Below are positions 23,830 through 32,452 of a stretch of DNA of 64,000 nt, in pieces (position 1 is the first letter of the stretch; the number at the start of each line of letters is the position of its first letter). The notes under the pieces were generated by a model. That model had not been told where the DNA came from, searched no databases, and worked only from the letters and a program-made list of their open reading frames with translations. The stretch comes from CAYUIG01 sp964444685 (GTDB taxonomy: Bacteria > Gemmatimonadota > Gemmatimonadetes > Longimicrobiales > RSA9), in contig CAYUIG010000014.1 in NCBI GenBank assembly GCA_964444685.1, forward strand, positions 1 through 64,000. Direction: 5' to 3'. Both the position numbers and the translations under genes were made by a program.

Positions 23830-25128
23830 ATGCCAGCACGCGGGAGTCCCTCCGGAGGCGGACCGCTCCGGATCGCCCTGATCTATGCGGTTGCCGCCGG
23901 TGCCTGGATCTGGCTGACGGACCTCTTGCTCCTGAGCATGGTCGGCGGCGGCGGGCGCGCCTACTGGCTCTCCCTCACGAAGGGTTTCGCCTTCGTCGTC
24001 ATCACCGCCGGTCTGCTCTTCCTGCTCATCCGTCACGAATTCCGTTTGCGCGAGTCGACGTACACGCGGCTGCGTGCACTCGTCGCTGCGTCGCCCGTCG
24101 CGATCGTCACACTGCGCGACGACGACGTCGGCTTCACGAGCTGGAACGCGGCCGCCGAGGCGCTGTTCGGCTGGGAAGACTCCGACGACCCGAAGGCGAA
24201 GCACGCAGCCGCGGGGCAGCTCCGCCGGCTGCTGCATGAGGGTCGGCGCGGTCCCGATGGCAGCATCGACGCCGAGCTGGAGGGCGCGCGCGGCAACCGC
24301 GTGCTCGCGCGCGTGTTCGTAAGCCGGCTGGGTGGTGACGAGGGTGCGGACTGGCTCGTCCTCATCGAGGACCGCACAGCGCGCATCGACCTCGAGCGCC
24401 AGCTCACGCACGCGCAGAAGATGGAAGCGATCGGCCGACTGGCAGGTGGCATCGCGCACGACTTCAACAACCTCATCACCGTGATGCTCGGGAACGTCGA
24501 CCTCGCGCTCGAGCAGACCCCGCCGGACGCGCCGATCCGTACGGAGCTCGAGGAGATCCGCCGCACCGGCGAACGTGCGAGCCGGCTCACACGCCAGCTC
24601 CTGCTCGTCGGCCGGCGCAGTCCCGAGAAGCCCGTGCCGCTCGACATCAATGAGGTCGTGCGCTCCGTGCTCGCGATGCTCGAGCGCATCATCGGTGAGG
24701 ACGTGCGCCTGCACGTGGATCTCGCGGATCACATCCCGCGCGTGCGTGCGGATCACGGACAGCTCGAGCAGGTGCTGCTCAACCTCGCCGTCAACGCACG
24801 CGACGCGATGCCCGGCGGCGGCACACTCCAGATCGCAACCGCGCGCCTCGCGGATCACATGGCGGCGGCGGACCTGCCGCCCGATGCCGATCCCGGGGAG
24901 TACGTGATCCTCGCCGTCACCGACACCGGCCAGGGAATGGATGCGGAAACGCAGGCGCGCGCGTTCGAGCCGTTCTTCACGACGAAGCCGGAAGGGAAGG
25001 GCACGGGTCTGGGGCTCGCGAGCGTGTACGGCATCGTGCGCAGCTCCGGCGGCCATGTGACGCTCCGCAGCAAGCCCGGCCGCGGCACCTCGGTCCGCAT
25101 CTATCTCCCCACCTCGGAAGCCGATTGA
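23830..25128 (+). CDS. Membrane PAS-domain sensor histidine kinase
   Basis: A 432-residue sensor. Two membrane helices (about 15-38 and 47-66) flank a very short loop. A PAS-like domain follows at 75-175 (LVAASPVAIVTLRDDDVGF, WNAAAEALFGWED). Then comes the dimerisation and phospho-acceptor helix AGGIAHDFNNLITVML (His near 214) and the ATPase domain with N box (LNLAVNARDAM), G1 (DTGQGMD), F box and G2 (GKGTGLGLASVYGIV). The H-box GGIAHDFNN is that of hybrid-type kinases, but no receiver domain is attached and no response regulator is adjacent, so the partner is encoded elsewhere. A strong Shine-Dalgarno precedes the start. Confidence 0.88.
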   Translation: MPARGSPSGGGPLRIALIYAVAAGAWIWLTDLLLLSMVGGGGRAYWLSLTKGFAFVVITAGLLFLLIRHEFRLRESTYTRLRALVAASPVAIVTLRDDDVGFTSWNAAAEALFGWEDSDDPKAKHAAAGQLRRLLHEGRRGPDGSIDAELEGARGNRVLARVFVSRLGGDEGADWLVLIEDRTARIDLERQLTHAQKMEAIGRLAGGIAHDFNNLITVMLGNVDLALEQTPPDAPIRTELEEIRRTGERASRLTRQLLLVGRRSPEKPVPLDINEVVRSVLAMLERIIGEDVRLHVDLADHIPRVRADHGQLEQVLLNLAVNARDAMPGGGTLQIATARLADHMAAADLPPDADPGEYVILAVTDTGQGMDAETQARAFEPFFTTKPEGKGTGLGLASVYGIVRSSGGHVTLRSKPGRGTSVRIYLPTSEAD

Positions 25129-25130
25129 GC

Positions 25131-25159
25131 TTGCCACGCCGCACCCGCGGCGTTACCAT
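25131..25159 (+). promoter_or_regulatory. Promoter of metH leader
   Basis: TTGCCA (25131-25136), 17 bases, TACCAT (25154-25159): five of six -35 bases, the four most conserved -10 positions, and ideal spacing. Transcription would begin near 25166, about ten bases before the riboswitch candidate. Confidence 0.5.
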
Positions 25160-25174
25160 GGAAGGACAGTGAAG

Positions 25175-25250
25175 GACGGCGGATGGATTTGCAGGCCGCT
25201 TGCTACCGCCGGGTGGTCATGCCACCGAAACAAAAGCCTAAAGTGCCGGA
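25175..25250 (+). promoter_or_regulatory. SAM-II-like riboswitch candidate upstream of metH
   Basis: The conserved SAM-II (metA motif) pieces appear in order. P1 CGGCGG pairs with CCGCCG (25177-25182 with 25207-25212). The P1 loop holds GATTTG and CGCTTGC. The A-rich AAAAGCCTAAAG (25232-25243) stands where SAM-II has GCUAAA. AGGC in the loop can pair with GCCT in the tail, a pseudoknot. One extra hairpin (GGTGG-TCAT-CCACC type, 25212-25226) lies between P1 and the tail, which is unlike the standard form. It is followed by a terminator and then metH, as expected for control by S-adenosylmethionine. Confidence 0.5.
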
Positions 25251-25293
25251 CCGACAGTCGTGACAGGTGCCGCTCCACCGTGGCACACACGCC

Positions 25294-25328
25294 GGCCCCG
25301 CACTCCCTGGGTAGAGCGGGGCCTTTCT
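25294..25328 (+). terminator. Intrinsic terminator in the metH leader (expression platform)
   Basis: GGCCCCGC (25294-25301) pairs with GCGGGGCC (25316-25323), followed by TTTCT, only 13 bases before the metH start codon. CCGGC (25292-25296), at the base of the hairpin, can instead pair with GCCGG (25245-25249) at the aptamer end, a possible antiterminator. This is what a transcription-attenuating riboswitch would need. Confidence 0.75.
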
Positions 25329-25341
25329 GCATCCGGGAGTC

Positions 25342-28300
25342 ATGAGCATTTCGCCTTACCTCGAGCGACTGCGCGAACGCGTCCTCGTCTTCGATGGCGC
25401 GATGGGTACGAGCATCCAGTCGCTCAACCTCTCCGCCGCCGACTTCGGCGGGCCCGGCCTCGAGGGCTGCAACGACCACCTCGTGCTGTCGCGGCCCGAC
25501 GCCATCGAAACGATCCACGCGTCGTTCCTCGAAGCCGGCTGCGACGTACTCGAGACCAACACCTTCCGCGCGAACCGCCTCACGATGCGGGAGTACGGAC
25601 TCGAGGACCGCATCCTCGAGCTGAACCGCGCGGCCGCCAGTCTCGCGCGACGCGTGGCGGACCGTTTCGATGGGACGCGCTTCGTCGCCGGCAGCATCGG
25701 CCCCAGCGGCTACCTGCCGAGCACCTCGGATCCCGCACTCGGCAGCATGACGTTCGCCGAGCTGGAAGACGTGTTCGCCGAGCAGGCGCGCGGCCTGATC
25801 GAGGGCGGCGTGGATGTGCTGCTCATCGAGACCAGCCAGGACCTGCTCGAGGTGCGCGCCGCCATCGCCGGCTGCCGCCGCGCCATGAACGAGGCGCGCA
25901 CCCGCCTTCCCATCCAGGCGCAGATCACACTCGATACATCCGGCCGCATGCTGCTCGGCACCGACATCGCCGCAGCGCTCACGACCATCGAGGCAATGCG
26001 CGCCGACCTCGTCGGCCTCAACTGCTCGACGGGCCCCGAGCACATGCGACAGCCGGTGCAGTACCTGGTCGAGAACGCGCGCATCCCGGTGTCCGTGATT
26101 CCGAACGCCGGCATCCCGCACAACGCGGGCGGCGAGGCCGTGTATCCGCTGTCCGCGAGCGAGCTGGCTGCGGCACACGAGGAGTTCGTCACGCGCTTCG
26201 GCGTGGCCGTCGTCGGCGGCTGCTGCGGCACCACGCCGGAACACATCCGCGCGGTCGTTGAACGTGTTGGCGGACGCGCACCGCTGCGCCGCGATGTGCA
26301 GTCGCCGCCGCGCGTGGCCAGCGCAATGACGGCGTTCGACATGCAGCAGATCCCCGCGCCCACGCTCATCGGCGAGCGCGTGAACGCACAGGGATCGCGC
26401 GCGGTCAAGCGCTTCCTGCTGGAGGACGACTACGAGGGCGTGGTCACCGTCGGCCGCACGCAGGTCGAGGGCGGCGCACATCTGCTCGATGTGTGCGTCG
26501 CACTCACGGAGCGTGCCGACGAGGCCGAGCAGATGCGACGCCTCGTCAAGCTCCTCGCCCAGGGCGTCGAAGCGCCGCTCGTCATCGACACCACCGAAGC
26601 GGATGTGGTACGCGCGGCGCTGGAGCAGTATCCCGGCCGCGCGGTCGTGAACTCGATCAACCTCGAGAACGGCCGCGAACGCATTGACACCGTGGTGCCG
26701 CTCGTCGCCGCACACGGCGCGGCCGTGGTCGCGCTCACGATCGACGAGCAGGGGATGGCGAAGACCGCGGACCGCAAGGTCGAGGTCGCGCGCCGCATCC
26801 ACGACATCGTCACCCAGGAGTACGGCCTCGCGCCGCACGACCTGATCTTCGACGACCTCACCTTCACGCTCGCAACCGGCGACGCCGAGTTCCGGCGCAG
26901 CGCGATCGAGACTATTGACGGGATCCGCCGCATCAAGGCCGAGCTGCCCGGCGTGCTCACGAGCCTGGGCGTGTCGAACGTCTCGTTCGGCCTGGGCCCT
27001 GCCGCGCGCGCGGTGCTCAACTCCGTGTTCCTGCACCACTGCGTGCAGGCCGGCCTCGACATGGCCATCGTCAATCCCGCGCACGTCAAGCCGTACGCCG
27101 AGATCGACGAAGAGCAGCGCGCGCTCGCGGATGACCTGATCTTCGATCGCCGCGAAGATGCACTCCCGCGCTTCATCGCGTACTTCGAGGCACACACCGT
27201 CGAGCAGGAGAGCGCTGCGGATCCCACGGAGGGCATGACGCCCGCCGAGGCCATCCACTGGAAGATCCTGCATAGGAAGAAGGAAGGCATCGAAGGCCTC
27301 GTCGACCTGGCGGTCGCAGAGGCCGAGTCGAGAGTCGAGAGTCGGGAGTCGGGAGCAGGGGAGATCCGGGAACCCGCAGCTGCTCGGCTCTCGACTCTCG
27401 ACTCCCGACTCTCGACTCCTGCCGGGCGGCGGCACGAAGCGGGGGTGTGGGTCCTCAACAACGTGCTGCTCCCCGCGATGAAGGAAGTCGGCGACAAGTT
27501 CGGCGCCGGCGAACTGATCCTCCCCTTCGTCCTCCAGAGCGCCGAGGTGATGAAGCGCGCGGTCGCGCAGCTCGAGACGCACCTCGAGAAGGTGGAGGGT
27601 CAGTCGAAGGGTGTGGTCGTGCTGGCCACCGTGTTCGGCGACGTGCACGACATCGGCAAAAACCTCGTGCACACGATCCTCGAGAACAACGGCTACACCG
27701 TGCACGACCTCGGCAAGCAGGTGCCGGTCAACACCATCCTCGAGAAGGCCGTCGAAGTGAACGCGGATGCCATCGGCCTCTCGGCGTTGCTCGTGTCCAC
27801 GTCGAAGCAGATGCCCGCGTGCGTGCGCGAACTGAACGCGCGTTCGCTGTCGTTCCCCGTGCTGTGCGGCGGTGCCGCGATCAATCCGTCGTTCGTACGT
27901 ACGGCCGCGGTGCTCGAGGACGAGCACGTCTACGAGCACGGCGTGTTCTACTGCAAGGACGCGTTCGAAGGGCTGTCCTTCGTCGAAGCGCTCGTGGATC
28001 CGTCACGCCGGCCTTCACTCCTCGAGGAACGGCGCACCGAGATCGTGCAGGGCATCGCGCGTCGCGCGGAGCTCCAGGCTTCCGCCGTCCGGCCGTCGAC
28101 CCCCGCACCCGCACCCGCGCGCGACGTCGACATCCCGGCCGCACCCTTCTTCGGTGTGAAGACGCTCGAGCGTCTGCCCATCACGGAGCTGATCGAGCTG
28201 ATCGACCTGAATACGCTCTATCGCCTGCACTGGGGCGCGAAGAACGCGAAAGGCGAGGCGTGGGAGCGGCTGGTGAAGGAGGAGTTCGAGCCGCGGCTGG

Positions 28301-28884
28301 CGCGGTACGCCGCCGAGGCACGCGCCGGCGGCTGGCTCGCGCCGCGCGCCACCTACGGCTTCTTCCCCGCCACGGCCGAAGGCGACGACCTCGTGATCCA
28401 CGATCCCGGCAACGCCGAACGCGAGCTGGAGCGATTCCACTTCCCGCGCCAGCAGGACCGCGATCGCCTCTGTCTCTCGGACTACTTCGCACCCGCCGGC
28501 AACGGCCGCCGCGATGTCGTCGCGCTCCAGGTCATCACCGTCGGTGATGCACTGCTCGAGCGCTCCGAGAAGCTCATGAAGGAAGGCGACTACTCGGAGG
28601 GCTACTACCTGCACGGCTTCGGCGTCCGCCTCGCCGAGGCCGGCGCCGAGTGGCTGCACCGCCACATCCGCCGCGAGCTCGGACTCCCGCCGGACCGCGG
28701 ACTCCGCTACTCATGGGGCTATCCCGCGTGCCCCGACCACACGCAGCACGAGATCGTGTTCCGGCTGCTGCCGGCGCGTGAACGGCTTGGAATGGATGTC
28801 ACGTCCGCCGGCGCGCTCGTACCTGAGTTGAGCACGGCTGCGCTGGTCGTTCACCATCCCGGGGCGAAGTATTTCAGTGTTTAG
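25342..28884 (+). CDS. metH: Cobalamin-dependent methionine synthase
   Basis: A 1180-residue four-module enzyme that transfers the methyl group of 5-methyltetrahydrofolate to homocysteine through methylcobalamin. Modules: homocysteine/zinc domain 1-310 (NCSTGPEH and GGCCGTTPEH cysteine ligands), pterin domain about 330-600 (LIGERVNAQGSRAVK), cobalamin cap and B12 domain about 630-890 (GDVHDIGKN, the DxHxxG histidine ligand near 768), and the SAM-dependent reactivation domain about 930-1180 (RYSWGYPACPDH). Odd feature: residues 662-693, in the loop before the cap helix NNVLLPAMKEVGDKFGAGEL, are encoded by an inverted 7-bp repeat array that keeps the frame. The leader carries a riboswitch candidate. 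Confidence 0.95.
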   Translation: MSISPYLERLRERVLVFDGAMGTSIQSLNLSAADFGGPGLEGCNDHLVLSRPDAIETIHASFLEAGCDVLETNTFRANRLTMREYGLEDRILELNRAAASLARRVADRFDGTRFVAGSIGPSGYLPSTSDPALGSMTFAELEDVFAEQARGLIEGGVDVLLIETSQDLLEVRAAIAGCRRAMNEARTRLPIQAQITLDTSGRMLLGTDIAAALTTIEAMRADLVGLNCSTGPEHMRQPVQYLVENARIPVSVIPNAGIPHNAGGEAVYPLSASELAAAHEEFVTRFGVAVVGGCCGTTPEHIRAVVERVGGRAPLRRDVQSPPRVASAMTAFDMQQIPAPTLIGERVNAQGSRAVKRFLLEDDYEGVVTVGRTQVEGGAHLLDVCVALTERADEAEQMRRLVKLLAQGVEAPLVIDTTEADVVRAALEQYPGRAVVNSINLENGRERIDTVVPLVAAHGAAVVALTIDEQGMAKTADRKVEVARRIHDIVTQEYGLAPHDLIFDDLTFTLATGDAEFRRSAIETIDGIRRIKAELPGVLTSLGVSNVSFGLGPAARAVLNSVFLHHCVQAGLDMAIVNPAHVKPYAEIDEEQRALADDLIFDRREDALPRFIAYFEAHTVEQESAADPTEGMTPAEAIHWKILHRKKEGIEGLVDLAVAEAESRVESRESGAGEIREPAAARLSTLDSRLSTPAGRRHEAGVWVLNNVLLPAMKEVGDKFGAGELILPFVLQSAEVMKRAVAQLETHLEKVEGQSKGVVVLATVFGDVHDIGKNLVHTILENNGYTVHDLGKQVPVNTILEKAVEVNADAIGLSALLVSTSKQMPACVRELNARSLSFPVLCGGAAINPSFVRTAAVLEDEHVYEHGVFYCKDAFEGLSFVEALVDPSRRPSLLEERRTEIVQGIARRAELQASAVRPSTPAPAPARDVDIPAAPFFGVKTLERLPITELIELIDLNTLYRLHWGAKNAKGEAWERLVKEEFEPRLARYAAEARAGGWLAPRATYGFFPATAEGDDLVIHDPGNAERELERFHFPRQQDRDRLCLSDYFAPAGNGRRDVVALQVITVGDALLERSEKLMKEGDYSEGYYLHGFGVRLAEAGAEWLHRHIRRELGLPPDRGLRYSWGYPACPDHTQHEIVFRLLPARERLGMDVTSAGALVPELSTAALVVHHPGAKYFSV
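27325..27419. repeat. Heptamer inverted array (family B) inserted in frame in metH
   Basis: The left arm holds four 7-mers (GAGTCGA, GAGTCGA, GAGTCGG, GAGTCGG), then about 30 bases, then a right arm of four units in reverse orientation. The whole can fold as a long hairpin. It encodes Ser/Arg/Glu-rich then Leu/Ser/Thr-rich residues in an otherwise conserved enzyme. Confidence 0.92.
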
Positions 28885-28891
28885 AACTTCC

Positions 28892-29424
28892 GGGTCTGGG
28901 GTCTGGAGTCTGGGGTCTGGTGTATGGTTCTGGACTCATCCAGCTATCGCGTTCTTCGATGACGTGTGGTCTGGTCAGGGAACGAACGGTCACCAGGGGG
29001 GCGCATGGGTGAGTTCCCGCACCAGAAGCTGAGAGTGTATGGCGACGCTGTGCGCTTCGCCGCGGACGTCTACGCCGCGACAGCGAGCCTTCCCCACCGC
29101 TGTCGCCCTATGTCGGACCAGTTGTTCCGCGCGGCGACGTCGATCGCCCTGAACATCGCCGAGGGTGCTGCCGAATGGCGGCCGGCGGAGCAAGCGCGCT
29201 TCTATCGCATGTCGCGACGCTCCGCTGCTGAGTCGGCGGCTGCGGCGGACATCCTCCTGCGGATCGGTGTCGCAAACGACCCGCGCCTGATGGATCTAAG
29301 CGTCCGGGCCGCCAGCATGGCTGCACGTCTGACCCGGCTGATTCATTACGTCGAGACGCGCAGGTCGTCCGGGCGACGGAGTCGTAAACCAGACTCCAGA
29401 CTCCAGACCCCAGACTCCAGACCC
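28892..29424 (+). mobile_element. Candidate mobile cassette: four-helix-bundle gene between inverted heptamer arrays (family A)
   Basis: The left array is four 7-mers of GGGTCTG/GAGTCTG (28892-28919) plus degenerate units. The right array is five 7-mers in the opposite orientation, CAGACTC/CAGACCC (29390-29424). Between them is a single gene. No transposase is present. The unit fills the whole gap between metH and the next methionine gene, so it looks like an insertion into that operon. Confidence 0.6.
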
Positions 29425-29427
29425 TGA
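29005..29427 (+). CDS. Four-helix-bundle protein of the S23 / 23S-rRNA intervening-sequence family
   Basis: A 140-residue protein with the family pattern: HQKLRVYGDAVRFAADVYAA, the conserved turn QLFRAATSIALNIAEGAAEW (about residues 38-57), FYRMSRRSAAESAAAADIL and a final helix. It forms a basic-faced helical bundle related to the Avd accessory protein of diversity-generating retroelements. The family is found inside intervening sequences of 23S rRNA genes and as solitary genes, with no proven biochemistry. ATG 29005 is chosen because GGGGGGC precedes it. The last 12 residues (PDSRLQTPDSRP) are encoded by the right-hand heptamer array and the stop follows its last unit. Confidence 0.82.
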   Translation: MGEFPHQKLRVYGDAVRFAADVYAATASLPHRCRPMSDQLFRAATSIALNIAEGAAEWRPAEQARFYRMSRRSAAESAAAADILLRIGVANDPRLMDLSVRAASMAARLTRLIHYVETRRSSGRRSRKPDSRLQTPDSRP

Positions 29428-29432
29428 AGCGG

Positions 29433-31367
29433 ATGCCCACCTTCCTCGACTACCTCAACGATGACCGGCCCCATCTCTTCGATGGCGCCATGGGCACGAT
29501 GCTCTACCAGAAGGGCATCTTCATCAACCGCTGCTACGACGAGCTGTGCCTGCGCGAGGCGGACATCGTGCGCGACGTGCATCGAGCGTACGTGAAGGCG
29601 GGCGCGGAGATCCTCGAGACGAACAGCTTCGGTGCGAACCGCGTGAAGCTCGCGGACTACGGCCTGGAGTCGCAGGTCGCGGCGATCAACGAGGCCGCCG
29701 CGAAGCTGGCGCGCGAAGCCGCGGGCGGCGATGTACTCGTCGCCGGCGCCATCGGGCCACTGGGAATACGCATCGAACCGTACGGGCCGACGTCGCTCGA
29801 TGAGGCGCGTGCGATATTCCGCGAGCAGGCGGAGGCGCTGCTCGCGGGCGGCGCGGACTTCATCCTGCTCGAGACGTTCGCGGACCTGCCCGAGATCCGG
29901 CAGGCGCTGCTCGGCGTGCGCGATGCGGGCGCGCCGGCCGTGCTCTGCCAGATGACCGTGCTCGAGGACGGCGAGACCGCGTATGGCACCACGCCGGAGG
30001 TCATTGCTGCTCGGCTCGATGAATGGGGCGCGGATGCGATCGGCCTCAACTGCTCGGTCGGACCCGCGGGCATCCTGTCCGCGCTCGAGCGCATGGCTGG
30101 CGCGACCGACAGGAAACTCTCCGCGCAGCCCAACGCGGGACTGCCGCGCGAGATCCACGGGCGCAAGATGTACATGGCGTCGCCCGAGTACATGGGGAAA
30201 TACGCGCGCCGACTCATTCAGGCCGGCGCGAAGTTCGTCGGCGGCTGCTGCGGTACCACGCCCGACCACATCCGAAGGATCGCCGAGGCGGTGTACTCGA
30301 TCGCGCCGCGACGCCGCCTCGTTCCCGTCGACACCGCGGCGCTCGACTCGGTGCAGGCCGTCGCTGCGACGCCGCTCGCCGAACGTTCGAACTGGGGCCG
30401 CAAGCTCGCGTCGGGAGAGTTCGTCACCACGGTCGAGATCGTGCCGCCGCGCGGCATCTCGCCCGAGAAGATGCTCGCGGGTGTGCGCCTCCTGAAGCGC
30501 GCGGGACTCGACGCCGTGAACGTGCCCGACGGCCCGCGTGCGCAGATGCGCATGGGTGTGCTGCCGACCGCCGTGCTCGTCGAGCAGATCGTCGGGATCG
30601 AAACCGTCGTGCACTATTGCTGCCGCGACCGCAACCTGCTCGGCATGCTGTCCGACCTGCTCGGCGCGCACGCACTCGGTCTGCGCAACCTGCTGCTCAT
30701 TACCGGCGATCCGCCGCGCATGGGGCCGTATCCCGACGCGACCGCCGTCTTCGACATCGATTCGATCGGTCTCGCCAACCTCGTCACGCGTCTGAACCAC
30801 GGCCTCGATCCCGGCGGCAACCCGATCGGCGACCCGACGTCGTTCACGATCGGCGTCGGCGTGAATCCCGGCGCCAGCGATCTCGATTACGAGCTCAACC
30901 GCTTCTACTGGAAGGTCGAGGCCGGCGCCGAGTACGCGATCACACAGCCCGTGTTCGATCCGGAGCAGCTCCTGCGCTTCATCGACGAGATCCGACGCCG
31001 GGACGTGTGGATCCCGATCGTCGCGGGCATCTGGCCGCTTGTTTCTGCGCGCAACGCCGAGTTTCTCGCCAACGAAGTGCCCGGCGTGGTCGTGCCGCCG
31101 GCCATCGTCGAACGCATGCAGCACGCGAGCGCGCAGGGCAGGGAGCACGCGCTCCGGGAGGGACTCGCCATCGCGCGCGAGATGCTGGCGACGATCCGGC
31201 CGCACGTGCAGGGTGTCCAGGTCAGCGCCCCGTTCGGCAAGGTCCCGTTCGCGCTCGAGGTGTTCGACGGCATCGAAAGCATCGACCCTACACCGGCGGC
31301 CGAAGAGCTACACGCGGACGAACACTTCGGCTTCGATCCGCCCGCGCGCGGGCCGCTCCCGGCCTGA
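29433..31367 (+). CDS. Bifunctional homocysteine S-methyltransferase / 5,10-methylenetetrahydrofolate reductase
   Basis: A 644-residue fusion. The N-terminal homocysteine methyltransferase domain (1-295) has zinc ligands in GLNCSVGP and VGGCCGTTPDH. The C-terminal MetF domain (about 325-600) has TTVEIVPPRG, NVPDGPRAQMRMG, the FAD/folate segment LLITGDPPRMG and ITQPVFDPEQL. The fusion is the YitJ type. The MTHFR half makes 5-methyltetrahydrofolate, which MetH, encoded just upstream, uses. The N-terminal half may use S-methylmethionine or another donor, or feed methyl-folate. It lies five bases after the four-helix-bundle gene and so shares the metH transcript unless the inserted cassette interrupts it. 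Confidence 0.9.
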   Translation: MPTFLDYLNDDRPHLFDGAMGTMLYQKGIFINRCYDELCLREADIVRDVHRAYVKAGAEILETNSFGANRVKLADYGLESQVAAINEAAAKLAREAAGGDVLVAGAIGPLGIRIEPYGPTSLDEARAIFREQAEALLAGGADFILLETFADLPEIRQALLGVRDAGAPAVLCQMTVLEDGETAYGTTPEVIAARLDEWGADAIGLNCSVGPAGILSALERMAGATDRKLSAQPNAGLPREIHGRKMYMASPEYMGKYARRLIQAGAKFVGGCCGTTPDHIRRIAEAVYSIAPRRRLVPVDTAALDSVQAVAATPLAERSNWGRKLASGEFVTTVEIVPPRGISPEKMLAGVRLLKRAGLDAVNVPDGPRAQMRMGVLPTAVLVEQIVGIETVVHYCCRDRNLLGMLSDLLGAHALGLRNLLLITGDPPRMGPYPDATAVFDIDSIGLANLVTRLNHGLDPGGNPIGDPTSFTIGVGVNPGASDLDYELNRFYWKVEAGAEYAITQPVFDPEQLLRFIDEIRRRDVWIPIVAGIWPLVSARNAEFLANEVPGVVVPPAIVERMQHASAQGREHALREGLAIAREMLATIRPHVQGVQVSAPFGKVPFALEVFDGIESIDPTPAAEELHADEHFGFDPPARGPLPA

Positions 31368-31471
31368 GTCTGCCGACCTCCTGAAACGCTACGGCCCCCG
31401 ACGACCAATAGGAGGTAGGGCCCCCGCGCAGCCACCAATGCGCGGGAATGACTCGCTCACAGGAGGGATGT

Positions 31472-32452
31472 ATGCTGCGTGCAACCGTGTCCGCCGCCAT
31501 TCTCGCGCTGTCGCCGCTCGTGTGTTTCGCGCAGGCACCGGCGCCGGGCGACGTTCTCGCCGCCAACCTCGACGACGGCTCGGTCTCGTGGTTCGACGGA
31601 ACGACCGGTGCGTTCCGCGGCCACTTCGTACCGTCCGGCGCGGGCGGCCTGGCGGGAGCCACCGGCATCGCGTTCGGACCGGATGGCGACCTGTACGTCG
31701 GCAGCAGCGCCACCGATCAGGTGCTGCGCTACGACGGCCGCACGGGTGAGTTCCGCGGCGCGTTCGTGGATCGTGGACAGATCGGCGGTCCGTTCTCGCT
31801 GATCTTCGGGCCCGACGGCGACCTGTACGTGAGTTCGTCGCAGCGGCACCAGGTGCTGCGCTTCGATGGCGAATCGGGAGCGTACGAGGGCGTGGCGGCA
31901 GCGGACTCCACGCTCGGTCTGCCGATCGGTCTCCGCTTCGGGCCGGACGGATTCCTGTACGTCGCGAACGCGCAGGGCAGTTCAGTCGATCGCTACGACG
32001 CCGCCTCCGGCCGGCTCCTGGCGCGCGTTGCCACCGGTGTCCGGTTCGCATCCGACGTCGCGTTCGGACCGGACGGCCAGCTCTACGTCAGCAGCGCCGC
32101 CGCGTTCGCCGTACTGCGCTTCGATCCCGGCACCGGTGCAATGGCCGACACGGCCGCGGCCCTCCCGGGCGGCGGCGTTCCCGTCGGCCTCGCCTTCGTA
32201 GCCGATGGGCGTCTCTTCATCTCGGACTTCAGACGGAGCCGGCTGTTCGTGCTGGAGCCGGGATCGACCGAGCCACGACTCCTGGCGTCCGAGGGCATGG
32301 CGGGGCCTGAGAACATCGTCGTCGTGCCTGCACCTTCGCGCGCGCAGGACGGAGGCCCTAACATTCCCGCGTCGGGAATCCAGCGACCAGACTCGGAACA
32401 CGAATGGAGATCGCGAAGGGCCACGGACTCGGGAACGACTATCTCGTCGTAG
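31472..32452 (+). CDS. Exported NHL/SMP-30-like beta-propeller protein
   Basis: A 326-residue protein with a Sec signal (SAAILALSPLVCFAQ). At least five repeats of about 45-50 residues carry the pattern FGPDGDLYVSSS-xx-VLRFDG (FGPDGDLYVGSS, FGPDGFLYVANA, FGPDGQLYVSSA, FVADGRLFISDF). This is the blade pattern of NHL or gluconolactonase-like six-bladed propellers. Start ATG 31472 follows AGGAGGG. The C-terminal 16 codons overlap the dapF-like gene by 49 bases, so that tail is likely not conserved. The ligand is unknown. Confidence 0.75.
   Translation: MLRATVSAAILALSPLVCFAQAPAPGDVLAANLDDGSVSWFDGTTGAFRGHFVPSGAGGLAGATGIAFGPDGDLYVGSSATDQVLRYDGRTGEFRGAFVDRGQIGGPFSLIFGPDGDLYVSSSQRHQVLRFDGESGAYEGVAAADSTLGLPIGLRFGPDGFLYVANAQGSSVDRYDAASGRLLARVATGVRFASDVAFGPDGQLYVSSAAAFAVLRFDPGTGAMADTAAALPGGGVPVGLAFVADGRLFISDFRRSRLFVLEPGSTEPRLLASEGMAGPENIVVVPAPSRAQDGGPNIPASGIQRPDSEHEWRSRRATDSGTTISS

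Noticed and set aside
25175..25250. Cobalamin riboswitch in the metH leader
   Set aside because: No B12 box or the multi-helix core of cobalamin aptamers; the conserved blocks match SAM-II better.
25153..27939. 928-codon open frame on the minus strand across metH
   Set aside because: It is the antisense shadow of metH and metH leader. It is composed of charged low-complexity residues without any domain, caused by GC-rich third positions.
28892..29424. Classical insertion sequence
   Set aside because: No DDE, HUH or tyrosine transposase gene, and the only protein is a four-helix bundle; no target duplication was recognised.
29433..31367. Second half of a split metH
   Set aside because: The C-terminal half is methylenetetrahydrofolate reductase, not a cobalamin module, and the upstream metH is complete.
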